Below, piece by piece: positions 1-11,299 of a DNA stretch of 64,000 nt (the stretch's first letter is position 1; every line of letters starts with the position of its first letter). The notes under the pieces were generated by a model. The model saw nothing but the letters and a program-made list of their open reading frames with translations, had not been told where the DNA came from and made no database searches. The stretch is taken from assembly GCA_947034895.1 (NCBI GenBank), contig OX344761.1, forward strand, positions 72,043,839-72,107,838. Direction: 5' to 3'. The translations under genes and the position numbers were made by a program. The stretch comes from Rhytidiadelphus loreus (Eukaryota; Streptophyta; Bryopsida; Hypnales; Hylocomiaceae).

Positions 1-751
1 CAAAGTCAGCATACTTCAGAGGCCTCCACGTGGAATAATGCCGAGCTTTGCCAGATGGATTCGGCTTTATCGTAACTTACTATTTGGATAGCCAGTGCAC
101 TCAATCATTCATTGGTTCATTGGTCTGATGGGGTACTGTAGTGTGACTTGGCCTTTGTTTTTGCAACGACGATTTTTTTTTTTTTTCATCCAAGGTGGTT
201 CGTTTACAATTAAGGTAGGAGGCTCTTAAAGCGTGCACTTAAGGGCTGGTTCACCTTTTTCATGACGTTTCTTGCATGGGATTATTTTTAGTTCATTTTT
301 CAGACAAAGAAAAATAGATTTTGATTGTAACTCAAGTCGTTTTGTATTTTTTGAAGCATTTTTGAATTACTTATGAATTTTCAAACAAGATGAGTCATAG
401 GGCCCTATTTCTAACCATAGGTCTTCCATAAATCGTTCACTTACAGCTTTTAGAGAGAAATGGAGAAAGCAAAGCAACTGATTGGCTCTTACAATAAATA
501 ACATTTTTTTTATTGATCCATTCAATGACAGTAGAAGGTCCATTTGAAGACCACCTCAAGTCCATTACAGGTGAGCCTACATGATCGGTTTAAATGACCC
601 TCCAACATTAGAGCCTCCTACCTTACATGGTTTCAGTTTTCACGAATTATTTCACGAATCGTCATATATTCAGAGTGAATGAAATATCATGTCCTTTCAA
701 ATTTAAGAGAATCATGGAAGTGAAAACGGTTTAATTATTATAGTCTTATTT

Positions 752-1584
752 AACCCCAAAGTGACAAAGAGGACAGAAAGTGTCCTCACAAAGTTTCAAG
801 TCTAGTTCACAACTTCAATTTGAGTTCACCAAATTGCATTTTAGGGCTGCAACTTTGGGGCCTTGTATCTCCTTCATCCATTTCTCATTTTTAATAAAAT
901 TTGTTGCATTTTGTTCCCCTTGAAGTATACTTATTGTAGTAAAGTTTTCATGTCAATCCAAATTGTTGTGAATGTTTGGGAGCAATTCAAAGTTCAAAAT
1001 CCTGCCATTTTTGGAGTGTAGTGAACTTTGGCAACTTGTTTCTTCTTCATACACAGTCCATTTTCAATAATTCTTTTTGGAAAAGTTGCGCATACAAGTT
1101 TAGTTTTTGTGGCTAAATTTTCATGTTAATCCAAGAATTAATGAGTGATTGAGAAGCATTCTAGTAGAAGGAGATTCAGCTTTAGATGTGTTTTTTGCAA
1201 TTTTTCTTGCTAATTATTGACATTTCAAAGCCGTTTTGTAGACACAATGATTCAATTGAATGAATTTTTTTTCCACCAATGTGTTTGTATACTAGTTTTG
1301 AATCTTTTTGTAGTGTACAGTTTTTTCATTTGAGTAGGTTTAGAAATCAAACTTCACCTCCAAATGTGTTTTTGGGAAAATTTCAACATCCATTTTCAAT
1401 ACTAAAACATTATGATCTTGCAATCTATGTGGCCAAATAACTTCAAATTTGTACATGTCATCTACAACATGTACACTACAAGATTGTACGGTTGAGATTT
1501 GTATAACTTGAAGACATTTAGATCCATAAAGCTTCAAAGCAATGATGTTTTTGAACCCTAGAAATTAAATGTCACTTTGGGGTT
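752..1584. mobile_element. TIR element family A, copy 1 (internally deleted)
   Basis: The element starts with AACCCCAAAGTGACA and ends with the inverted form TGTCACTTTGGGGTT. Its whole interior matches the copy at 18993-19965. It lacks about 149 bp present in that copy, exactly between two AGTTCA hexamers, as expected for a deletion between short direct repeats. It holds no long open frame, so it is a non-autonomous DNA transposon. The flanks read TTAA-CCCC and GGGG-TTAA, so a TTAA target duplication (piggyBac-like) is possible, but copy 2 does not confirm it. Superfamily unresolved. Confidence 0.75.
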
Positions 1585-1775
1585 AATATGCATGCATAGA
1601 AGTGGGCTTTGTGTACCATGCTTTAATTGTATTATTCATGGTTCAAGGTAGTGGTTCATTTATTTGCTTTTGATGAATGGTCAAAACTCTAGATACTTCT
1701 ATTTTCTTACACACTGTAGTCACATTGGCCACCAACTCAAAAACCTTCCAACACTACCCTTCATTAGTGTAGTTT

Positions 1776-3635
1776 CTAACTTAATTCTTTTTCAATTTTC
1801 ACAAATTCACTATTTGTTTCTTGATCTTTTATAAGAATTCCATTTTGACAGTAACTAATTAATAATAATAAAAACACTATGGTATTGGGTTTGCAAATGA
1901 AAAAAACATTATTCATTTGTATGAGTGTCTCTATGGTACATGAGATTTGATTTGATAAACCAACCACATTCACTTACATACTACAAACAAGGGAATACAA
2001 TAAGATAGGAACACTCACCTTAGCCTTTTGCCCCCATTTCTTGTTGTTTTTGTCTTTGTGCATCATTGCTAGCACACCCTTGTACTATGCTAATAGCTTG
2101 CAGATGGGAGAGAGACAATTGATCCACCAAGTTTTGACATTTTTGAGCAACTTTAGGTCTTTCAACTCAAGTTGCTGCAATAAGGCTTTGAACTTTGCTA
2201 CCTTTTGGGGTGAATGCGCGAAGTAAGTGTGAGTCGTGTAGAGGACTTCTTCCACTACATGCATAACTGTCAATGAGGATAGTGAACTCCAGTGGCAAAC
2301 GGGGCAAATTTCTCCTTGATTTGCGTAGTTACTCCCAACTTTAAGCCTTTGAAGGTGTTCACCCCATTGGCTCCAAAGCACAACAATTTCTTTGTGATGT
2401 CTACATTGGTGACCCCCCCCCCAGCAGTCACAACAAACATGATTAAACTAGTCCGTTTGTTTGCCGTGGCACTATCGCCGTCCATTTTGTGGATCGTGTA
2501 GAGAAGAGGAGCACGACACCAGTCTATTAGAACATAAGCGTGGATTGCAATCTACTAAGTATTGTTGTAGGTAGTTGTCTCATTAACAGATAGAGCAAAG
2601 AAAGGCGCAGTAGATACCAATTTTTTATATTTCTTGTTTCACAAAGTCGTAGAGGTGCTTGGTCATTATCCAACCGGATCCGTCACCCTAGTGCTTGTGA
2701 GACAACTCTGAAACGCCAAGGAAATCATATAATTCAAAGTGGGCCTCAAATTCAGTCATGGGTCTACGCTCTACAAACAACTGGAACAAAGTAGAGAATT
2801 GCATACGTTTCCTCCACGATTCTGCCGTGGTACAACCTTGAATCTGCTCCACCACAAATAGAGGCCTCCAAGCTGCAAACAAAATCATGCTTTTCTTGTA
2901 AATATCATATTGCCTATGCTTTGAGATAGTGTCCCACTTAGGAGCCATTTGAATCGGTTTGCCACAAACAAGAGAGCATGGCTTCCAACGCACATATTGT
3001 ATGACGTTGTCTTCAGCCAACACAACCTCGCTCCAGGGCTCTTTTGTTGCCCACTCACTGTAGAACTTGTGGGATCGTTTGTAGTTCTTCTTCAAATTCT
3101 TCATCGTGCTAGAAGAGGGACCTACATCATTCGCACCCTTCAATGCCAGATGACTAGTCTTCTGTTTGTTAAGGCCCTGGGTTGGCTGGACCATGAAAGC
3201 TTTGTCATCGGAGTCAACCATTTCATCTTCGCTCAAGTCTGGGTCATCTTCATTGCCCAAGTTGTTGTCTTCATTGTCAAAGACACGATTAACATCGAGG
3301 TATGATAAAAGAATTTTTATATCCGAGGACTGAGAAGACTCATTGTCTGCTTCAGAGCTCTCTAACTTAGTCGTGTTGCTTTGCAAGGGGCCTCAATTTT
3401 GGGAATTCCTTAAGGACGTGAAATAACTATGCATTGTTTGGGCAATTCTTGCTCTCTTACGCGCCTCCAATTCTAAGGCTCACTTTGACACTTATGCCTT
3501 TCGTTCAGTCGCCTCCACCTTGTGTTGCAATCTTTCAAGCTTTTGCTTTCTCTTGTTAGCCAAGATACTTTTGTGTGTGGTAGCGGAAGCGTTGGCAAAA
3601 TTGATATTCTCAAGAGTGGAAGGAGGATCTGCCAT
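1776..3635 (-). pseudogene. Degenerate hAT-type transposase (zinc-finger-862-like)
   Basis: Read on the minus strand, several frames together give a recognisable transposase of the hAT/DUF4371 'zinc finger protein 862-like' kind. The order is: a Lys/Glu-rich start near 3635; an acidic stretch and a zinc-finger-like part (C-x3-C, then APKWDTISKH) in the 3386-2688 frame; the LLCFGANGVNTFKG and FAPFATGVH motifs at 2485-2270; then, in another frame, HSPQKVAKFKALL and LLKNVKTWWINCLSPICK at 2240-2085; and a weak C-terminal remnant down to 1776. Stop codons lie around 3490 and 2620-2500, and at least one frameshift lies near 2300, so it cannot make an intact enzyme. No terminal inverted repeats could be assigned. 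Family identity rests on remembered motif patterns. Confidence 0.75.
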
Positions 3636-3759
3636 TGCTGCACCAAAGAATTTAGCAACAAAATCCAATTTTGGAACCCAAAGCCTCCAACCCTGGCAAA
3701 GCCGTAGAAGAAAAAATTGGAACTCCAAGCACCCAACCCCAACAGAGTTATACAAGTGA

Positions 3760-4480
3760 ATTTGGAAACCTCAATTCTCCAACCTCAATGAACTAAGCAT
3801 GCGATCAAATTGGAAGAGCCCAAATCCCCAACCCGAGCCGAGAAATACACGCAAAATTAGAAAGTCCCAAATTCAAACCCTAGCGATGCAATACAACAGA
3901 CACAAAGTACAATTAGAAAAGGACATTGTGCATCCTTGCTCGGCAATTGCGAAGCCCGCCCAATGTTGATCAATGCGACCTCATTCTACACCAAAGCCTT
4001 CCATGATTGCATTCATGAAGGCAGACATTATTCCAATTACATGGAGATAATGCACATACACATATAAGGAAGTGAAAATCAATGTGACAACACAATCAGC
4101 AGTAACCACTACTACAATTGAAGAACTGGTTGTAAATGCCCTAAGCTAAATCCTTAGTTGGCTTTCTATGCAGGTGTAGCATCGCGGAGTGGGCTACAAC
4201 CGATTCATTGCAAGAGTGAAGGTGGCACTTAGGCAATTCACTGAAGGAGAGAAGGTGGCTACACAACAATCAGTCTTATTCAGCAAGGTGGCACGAGAAC
4301 CATTACGGAGAGGGCACACTAGAGCGCAAGCGACTGCAACTCCAAATCAATGAAAGTCCCCCAATTTATTGTGCCGACGACGAAAACCTAACACGGAAGA
4401 CTGATTTGCGTGGAACATTCATCGGAACCTAGCACTGAGTCCTCTCCCTGGCGATTTTAACCGGAATTTCTTTGTTTTTT
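3760..4480. other. Unassigned moderately GC-rich stretch beside the hAT relic
   Basis: This stretch is less AT-rich than its surroundings and has no convincing open frame on either strand. It lies just upstream of the relic transposase start and could be the 5' part of that element or an unrelated decayed sequence. No motif was recognised. Confidence 0.3.
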
Positions 4481-4548
4481 TTACATAGGCTTGGTGCTAG
4501 CCAAAAAAATATGGTGCAATTTGGCTACAAATCGCCAAAAAAAAATTG

Positions 4549-4735
4549 ATTGGCCACCAACTCAAATACCTTACGACACTAATCCTTCATTAGTGAAGTT
4601 TTTAACACAATTCTTTTTCATTTTTCACAAATTCACTATTTGTTTCTTGGTCTTTTATAAGAATTCCATTTTGACATTAATTAATTAATTAAAAACAAAC
4701 ACTATGATATAGGGTTTGCAAATGAAAAAACATTG
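4549..4735 (-). repeat. Second copy of the hAT C-terminal fragment
   Basis: This segment is about 85-90% identical by eye to 1727-1915, the last part of the transposase relic, including GGCCACCAACTCAAA and TTTATAAGAATTCCATTTTG. Its right edge runs directly into repeat family B at 4738. It is either a separate insertion of the same element or a local duplication. Confidence 0.7.
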
Positions 4736-4737
4736 TT

Positions 4738-5030
4738 TTTTGGCAATATTGCAATTTTGGGCAGCTCACTATAAATGGAATTTTTATTTTTTTTCTTTGA
4801 AATTTCCACACAACATGTACCCAAGGAGTAACTTTAAGGCCCAACAATTTTCATAACTTTTGACTACATGGTTCAAAAGTTATTGTATGATATGTAATTA
4901 TGAGTGCTATGTGGGCAGCCTGAGCAAAAAAAACTTCTTTGAAAATCACTTTTTCAAAAAATAAAAATTTGAAATTGATTTTTTAGATTTTTATATGTGC
5001 TAAGATTTGAATCATTCCATTTTGATTAAT
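4738..5030. repeat. Dispersed repeat family B, copy 1
   Basis: The segment aligns over about 290 bp with 45645-45955. Shared blocks include GGGCAGCTCACTA/GGGGCAGCTTACTA, CACACAACATG, AAGGAGTA and the right end TTTGAATCATTCCATTTTG. It is non-coding, and terminal repeats were not found. Confidence 0.65.
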
Positions 5031-5038
5031 GAGTATTG

Positions 5039-5138
5039 GTATTTTTAATCATTCTCTACTTCTAGGAAAAAAAATAGTAAGTAGGAAGGAGTAGAGAATG
5101 ATTAAAAATACTAATCCTACTCACTATTTTTTTTCCTA
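5039..5138. repeat. Two interleaved inverted repeats (A-B-A'-B')
   Basis: Arm A (5039-5059) is the exact reverse complement of 5091-5111 (21 of 21 bases). Arm B (5063-5086) is the reverse complement of 5115-5138 with one mismatch in 24. The arms are interleaved rather than nested, so both cannot fold as simple hairpins in one strand together; they would form a pseudoknot-like structure or alternative hairpins. Confidence 0.85.
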
Positions 5139-5139
5139 C

Positions 5140-7090
5140 ATGTTGTACAATTTCAAATGATCTGAAAATTTTCAAGCATGTAGCCAACTTGCCTTGAAGA
5201 AGGAATCCAAAGAATAACAACCATTTTAGAAAAAATTTCATACAAATGTGACCTTGTGAAGTGCAGCTGCCCGTATTTTCACAGGGCCCAAAAAATGATT
5301 TTTGTCACTTCAAACGTTAATATCTTGCAATCTACATGGTGGAAAATTCTGAAATATTTTCCATGTCTTTTCAAACCAATGTACTACAAGAACCTATGGT
5401 TATATGTTTCTAAAAATGTTAATTTTCTAAAATTTGGTATTTGTCCTAGAAATGATAGTTTTAGAGCAATTTTGGTGAAAACATAGTCTCTGACATTTAG
5501 GGGTTAATGTACACTTATTGTATAAAATGTTCATTACATCATCCAAACAATGAATTTTGAGTGTCATTTGGATTAATCCACGTAACATAAGATTTTTCAC
5601 CATAGGTTCTTATACGTAACTTGAATGCCTATTTCTCCACCAATTTTCAAAGACCAATTCTTTAGCATCTTCAAGATTATTATGTACAATATAGTACAAT
5701 AAGCTTTTTTCAATTGATCCAAAAGGTGAGGTTTCAACTTTGAAATTTTTAAGGACAAAATGATTGTCTTCTCTTGCTCAGGGAATGTTATATTAGAAAT
5801 TTGACTTGGAAATCCATGGAAAAAAACTCAAGAAGAAAAAATTCATTTTTATTTTTAAATAATCATTACATAGAAGGGTGTATAAGAAAATAGAAAAAAA
5901 TAATTGAAATGTTGATAAATCTAACATGGAATTGAAACTAGCCAATTGAAAAGGTAAAAATGTTGTAGAAAACCAATTGAAACCTATACACTTTTTTGTT
6001 TTGTAAATTTGTAAAATCGAGTTAAGAATTAAATCTCATGTTTTTTTTGGGGGGGGAACATGTTATGACTACTAGCAAAACATAATTCTTTATATATTTT
6101 TCCTCCCTCATTATAATAGAATGAATAAACATTTTTCTATTAGATATGGATATGTTCTATAAGAAAATATTTTTTACTTTTTAGAAATGTTGAATATAAT
6201 TTTCCAAAAGCTTGGTTTTCCTAAAGCCTAAAAAACCCTAAAAATCTCTAGCTAAAAACTTGTTGTTTTGTAGAATTGGCTCATTAATTGGAAAGCTATA
6301 AGAAATCCCCACTCTAAACGATAGTCTCCGAAAATATTAGCAAGAATTGTACTTATAAGAGCCTAACCATAAATTCAAAAAATTAGTTTGGTCATTGAAT
6401 CACTTTGTAGGTTAAGCAAAGAGAAAAGTATTGTTATTGCTCTAGTTGTGTGGTTGTATGATTCAGCTCTTTCTCAAGCTTGTTGTCTATCTTTCATTAA
6501 TATTTTATAGTTTTGTCAACTTATTACTTTTGGTTTCTTTTAAAGGTTTCTCTTTCTAGTTCAATTTTCAAAATTTTGATAAACTTGAAGACAGTATTCA
6601 ACCACTTAGAGAAGGCATAATATTCTACCTCTTGAGGTTGATTGTAGGAAACATCGTGGTCTACATAAATCATATGATTGTATGTTATGTGGAATTATAA
6701 GAATAGTAGAGGCACTAGTGGAGAGATGGTGGAATAAGGTAAGCATGGATTTCTAATTATAGTAAATTTAAAAGATTTTCATTCTACTTTTCTATGCAAG
6801 GAATTTTTGAGAGGATATTTTTTAACAAAAAAAAATTACTTTTGAGGTTAAATATATATTTGCATTCTACATTATAGAATATTTGTAAAGCAAAGTCATA
6901 AAAATCTAAACCATTCAAATGATATAGAATTAATATGAGAATCTACAATGATGAAATGGATGAAAAAATGAAAATTATGTGCACTTGGGACATGCTTGTG
7001 TTCATTTGTTGTTCGGAATTTGAACTTCTTGTCTTTAAATGGTTAAAAGATGGATGGCTTTAGAAATTAATTGCTTCACCAAATTATTTG
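5140..7090. other. AT-rich intergenic DNA without recognised genes
   Basis: Homopolymer-rich, stop-dense sequence on both strands. Only short chance open frames are present. 6955-7050 resembles 47815-47905 (shared GAATTTGAACT and TCTTTAAA/TCCTTAAA blocks), so at least part is old repeat. Confidence 0.5.
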
Positions 7091-7149
7091 TGATTGCCAT
7101 CTAGACACTTTTTCAAGAATGAAAAGGAAGGAGGGCACAACCAACCAAC

Positions 7150-8345
7150 AAAAAACCTCTCATTCATGCATATCCTTCAATTGCACTACTTCTTCTTAGG
7201 AACTCTGCTTAGATTCATGGTGACCCTTCAATTAAATAACATTGTACAACCAAGCAATGACCCTTCCCATGTTGGGAAGGTATCATGTTTTGCTAGATAT
7301 CTATGAGAGATTCCTAAATTAATTCAAGGATTGGGTTTGGCTAAGGGTATGTACAAGACAATTTTGTTCATTTTAGGGGTCTGTTTTTGAACATTGATGC
7401 AGAAAAACCTTGCCTCATAGATAAACAATGATATTATAGAACTCACATGCATGCAGATCCTTCAATTGGACTTTTCTGCCCAAGAACTATACTTAGATTC
7501 ATGAGACACTTCAATTGGACTTCTTCTTCCCAAATCTATACTTAGATTCATGCGACACTTCAATTGGACTTCTTCTTAACAAGAACTATACTTGAATTCA
7601 TGTTGACCCTTCAATTGCATAACGTTGTACAATTAGGTCATGAACATTTCCCATATTGGGAAGGTATCATGCTTTACTAGATATTTTGGAGGGAGTTAAT
7701 AAATAAATTTAAGGATTGGGTTTGCCTGCAAAACCATATAAGACAATTTTATTCACTTTAGCAAGGTTTCCTTTTCAATGATGCACAAGAGATCTTTGCT
7801 TTATTGGTTACAAACAATGTTATTATGGAACTCTCATACTAACATGCCAACCCTTCAATTGCATCAACCGATTGTACAACCAAAGCCATGGCCCTTCCCC
7901 CTGTTCAGAAAGTATCTTGCTTTGCCAAATATCTAGGAGGGACTTACTAATTATTTAAAGGATTGGATTTTGTCTAAGGAGCCACACAAGACAATTTTGT
8001 TCACTTTGGAAGACTCCTTTTCAACGATGCTAAAGGCATCCCTTCGCCCTCATTGGTAAAAAATGTTACCACGGAACTCTTGTATTGACATACCAACCCT
8101 TCAATTGCATCAACCGATTGTAGAACCAAAGCCATGGCCCTTCCCCCTTGTTCAGAAGGTATCTTGCTTTGCCAAATATCCGGGAGGGACTTACCAATTT
8201 GATTCAAGGACTGGATTTTGTCTAAAAAGCCACACAAGACAATTTTGTTCACTTTGGGAGACTCCTTTTCAACGATGCTAAAGGCAATCCTTCGCCCTCA
8301 TTGGTAAAACAATATTATTACGGAACTCTCGTACGCGCCGACCCT
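7150..8345. repeat. Tandem array, unit about 246 bp
   Basis: Units contain CCCTTCAATTG, CAACCGATTGTA, a variant of CCATGTTGGGAAGGTAT, TTTGCCAAATAT, GGGAGGGACTTA and AAGACAATTTTGTTCACTTT in fixed order. The two clearest units start at 7847 and 8093, and the next begins near 8339, a period of 246 bp. Units further left (7160, 7460) are more diverged and irregular, with a short TTCAATTGGACTTCTTC sub-repeat at 7460-7580. The same family is scattered at 17755-18990. Non-coding. Confidence 0.8.
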
Positions 8346-8349
8346 TCAA

Positions 8350-8760
8350 TTGGACTTCTTCTTCCTTCTTTCAAGTACTACATTATGCTCAGTCTCACTT
8401 TTAGGAGTAGCTTTACCTTGTTGCCAAGATATTTTTTTTGCATTGAAGAAAAAGTGTCTGGCGAACCAATTGACAATTCTTCATGTCTCCCATCACGGTC
8501 AACATTTTCACATCACCTCCATCATGCCCTGAAACCAGGATGGAATTTTGGAAACAAGGGCGTCCGTCAGTTAAGATACGGTGGTTGCGCCCATGCTGGA
8601 GAAGAATCGACTTTTGTTGGGAGGCGTGTAAAGGGCTTGGTAGCATCCCCACCGTTGCACACGCTGAAATCGAGGCATCTTATTGATTCCTCTAATTTAC
8701 TGGGATTGCACCCTTGCACAGCAAATGCCCCTGCAAATACTTAACTCTGGAAAGGAATGC
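8350..8760 (+). other. GC-richer segment after the array, coding status unclear
   Basis: This stretch is less AT-rich and open for up to 147 codons on the plus strand (8301-8744), but the translation matches nothing I recognise and continues out of the repeat unit. It may be the unique end of the repeated element or a gene fragment. No start context or splice sites support a gene. Confidence 0.25.
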
Positions 8761-10630
8761 TGGGCTTGGTCACTCTGGAAATCATCCTTTTTCAGTACCA
8801 TTAAGGTGGGTACCCCCAAAACCGCCACTAATTGCTACTGTGCCTAATTACTATTAATAGACTATTCAAATTTTCATGTTTCTTTATTGGCACATGAAAG
8901 GAAGTTCCAATGCACCAAATAATACGACATTTGGATAGTGTATGCAAGAGTTAGGAAGGAACCAAGTTTGGTTTTGAAAGCGTTTCTTCCACATAGGTAC
9001 ATAATTGATTTTGGAGACGTACGTAGAATGAAGATGGTGGTTCATGGTCAGTGGCGCATTTTGGGGTGCTCATTGTAATGTGCCCTTTGTCATTGCCACA
9101 ATCAAAATAAAAGTAAAAGTACTTTTCCATTTTTTTTAATTAATAAAAAATTTAAAATTCAATCTTTTCTTTTTGTCGTGAGTTGGAACACCTTGAAACA
9201 AAGCCCATGCACCTTTCCTTGTAGAGAGCTTTCCAACTGTTTCAATAACACGATCATGGGGCGCACTGTTCCAAAGACCTCACCATAACAAATAAAACAA
9301 AACAAACAACCTAACTTCAGATATGAATGTGAATCATTTGCTTAAAAAATACCAAGAGCAAACACTCATTAGAGATCAAACTATTACGTAGGACCTCCCC
9401 TTTGTATACAAAATTCTAACTAAAGGATGAACATCCTCACTTTTGTCATATATAAAAGGATTTCTTTGTCATCTATTAGATACTCAATACGTATTTGCAA
9501 CAATGTTATAGGGGTAATGAACCAACAATGTTAGTGTGAGAGCATGAAAATGTAAGCATGTGGGCCTTGAGCATATATATAAGTAGATATTCAACAACCA
9601 TTGAAGGTGATTATATCATAATCACCTGTAATATAGGTATCTATAACATAGTTACACTATAATCATGGAAAATTTTCATAATATAGATGCCTATAAGATA
9701 TGTATGTAGTCTTCTAGGCTCATGGGTTTACGATTCTAGGCTAGCGCAATAGCAATCCTTGATAATGAATTGATTACAAGTAGAATGAATGATAAATTTG
9801 AAGAGCCATACTAAATATTTCTTATTTGAACATCAGAGCCCTTGTGCCTTCTTAGCATTAGGGAATATCCAGAGTAAATTGGGGCTATAGGCCAAATTGC
9901 TCTAAGAAATGTCATTAGTAGAAACATAGTCTACGTAGACTAAGGAAATGACTCACAAGAAAACCCACATGACAAATTTAACTACCGATGGATCATAGTA
10001 TTTTATACATTACTTAAAATTAAAAAATAATGTCAATCTTAAGGTGCCAAATTTTTATTTGATAGACAGTTGAAAATTTGGCTAGATTCCTACAGGTCAA
10101 ATTTGAATGGATGCTTTCAAAAGATTTGTGCTAGGTCTAGACATGATCCTTTTTAACGGAATTATATATATATACTCTCAAAGGAGTTAAAGTAGATTGA
10201 TCCTATTAGACCTAGTATTAGACAAGGTTGATTTAAACTTTTTTCTTCTATTTTCTATATTCTTTCAATTAACATTGTCAAATATCCAATTTTTTCCTAT
10301 ACATTCATTTATTAGTCTAGTAAAGTTTTGTATAGTTTAAATATATTTTTAAAGAAAAATTTGTTTATTTGGTCATTGTCTAAAAAAGTGACAACTTTGA
10401 GCAATTTATGCTCAAAATGTACTCCAATCCATCTAGTGATTAGGGTGTTTCATGGACACTAAATACAAAATGGTTATGTTAATGATATGGCCCAAAGGTT
10501 TTTAGTAGGCGTCCATTGACATGCCCTTAATCCCTAAAATACCAAGCCATTTCTGTTGCGATCATTCAAGAAACCAAATTTTTTTTTTTAAAGACTCTAA
10601 CCGTAGGATCTTGTACTTAACTTGTCTTGT
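8760..10630. other. AT-rich intergenic DNA, old repeat pieces
   Basis: No gene found. 9355-9490 aligns with 18120-18250 (CACTCATTAGA, CTTTTGTC, TTCTTTGTCAT blocks), so it is part of the same composite repeat as the 246-bp array. The remainder shows nothing recognisable. Confidence 0.45.
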
Positions 10631-10639
10631 ATCATGTGG

Positions 10640-10742
10640 TAAAAATTTCATGAAGTCATGTCCCCGCCAAGCCACTTGTGGCTGGCAGTTTTGCGCCCCT
10701 ACTTGCAATGAAATTTTGTTTCATTTGTTTCAAAAAAAAGAA
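10640..10742 (+). mobile_element. Retroposon 3' tail (LINE/SINE-like)
   Basis: The segment ends with CTTGCAATGAAATTTTG, TTTCATTTGT and a short A-rich run. The same ending recurs at 17064-17115, also followed by poly(A). This matches the 3' ends of 5'-truncated plant LINEs or SINEs. No coding part remains. Confidence 0.45.
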
Positions 10743-10859
10743 AATTCATGAAGTTTGACCGTACAGATTAGAAGATATTAGCATTTGAAGTCAGAAAAAG
10801 AACTTTTTTTGAATGTTGGCCTGCAATTTTAGATGACTTTGACCGCCATTTGTGGATTT

Positions 10860-11260
10860 TTTTGGCACTACAGTTCATTAAGTTAGAAAAAATTTGTTGA
10901 ACATTTGAGTTGAGAGTTGAGGAAAAAAAATTCAGAAAAAAAACATTTGATTTTCATTCATTAAAAAATTGTTAAGTAGAAGTTGGTCCGAGATTGAACA
11001 AAACACTAAATTGTTAATAGCTCAAAGATGGAATTGAAACATCATAATCCCAACGGTGAGACTCTTCTTGCAAGCAAACTTTACCCTACCAAAAAAATTT
11101 GAAAAAACCCAGAACTTGCATTCAGAAATGAATTCTAAAAGTTTTTTTTTGGAAAATGAGTAGATTGCCCGAAAAATGAGATTGTCCATAACTTTCTCAT
11201 TATTAGTCCAAATAGAATGAATCAAAGCTTTAAATGTAGACAAAAGCATAATCTTTCAGA
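10860..11260 (+). repeat. Dispersed repeat family C, copy 1
   Basis: This is one of at least four related segments (with 36365-36735, 48650-48985 and, inverted, 59480-59650). Shared landmarks in order are GAGTTGAGA, GATGGAATTGAAACAT, AATCCCAA, TTCAGAAAT and AATAGAATGAAT/AATGGAATGAAT. It is non-coding, old and diverged. Confidence 0.7.
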
Positions 11261-11299
11261 AAAAATAAAAATTAAGATAAATATTTTTTTGGTGTTTTT

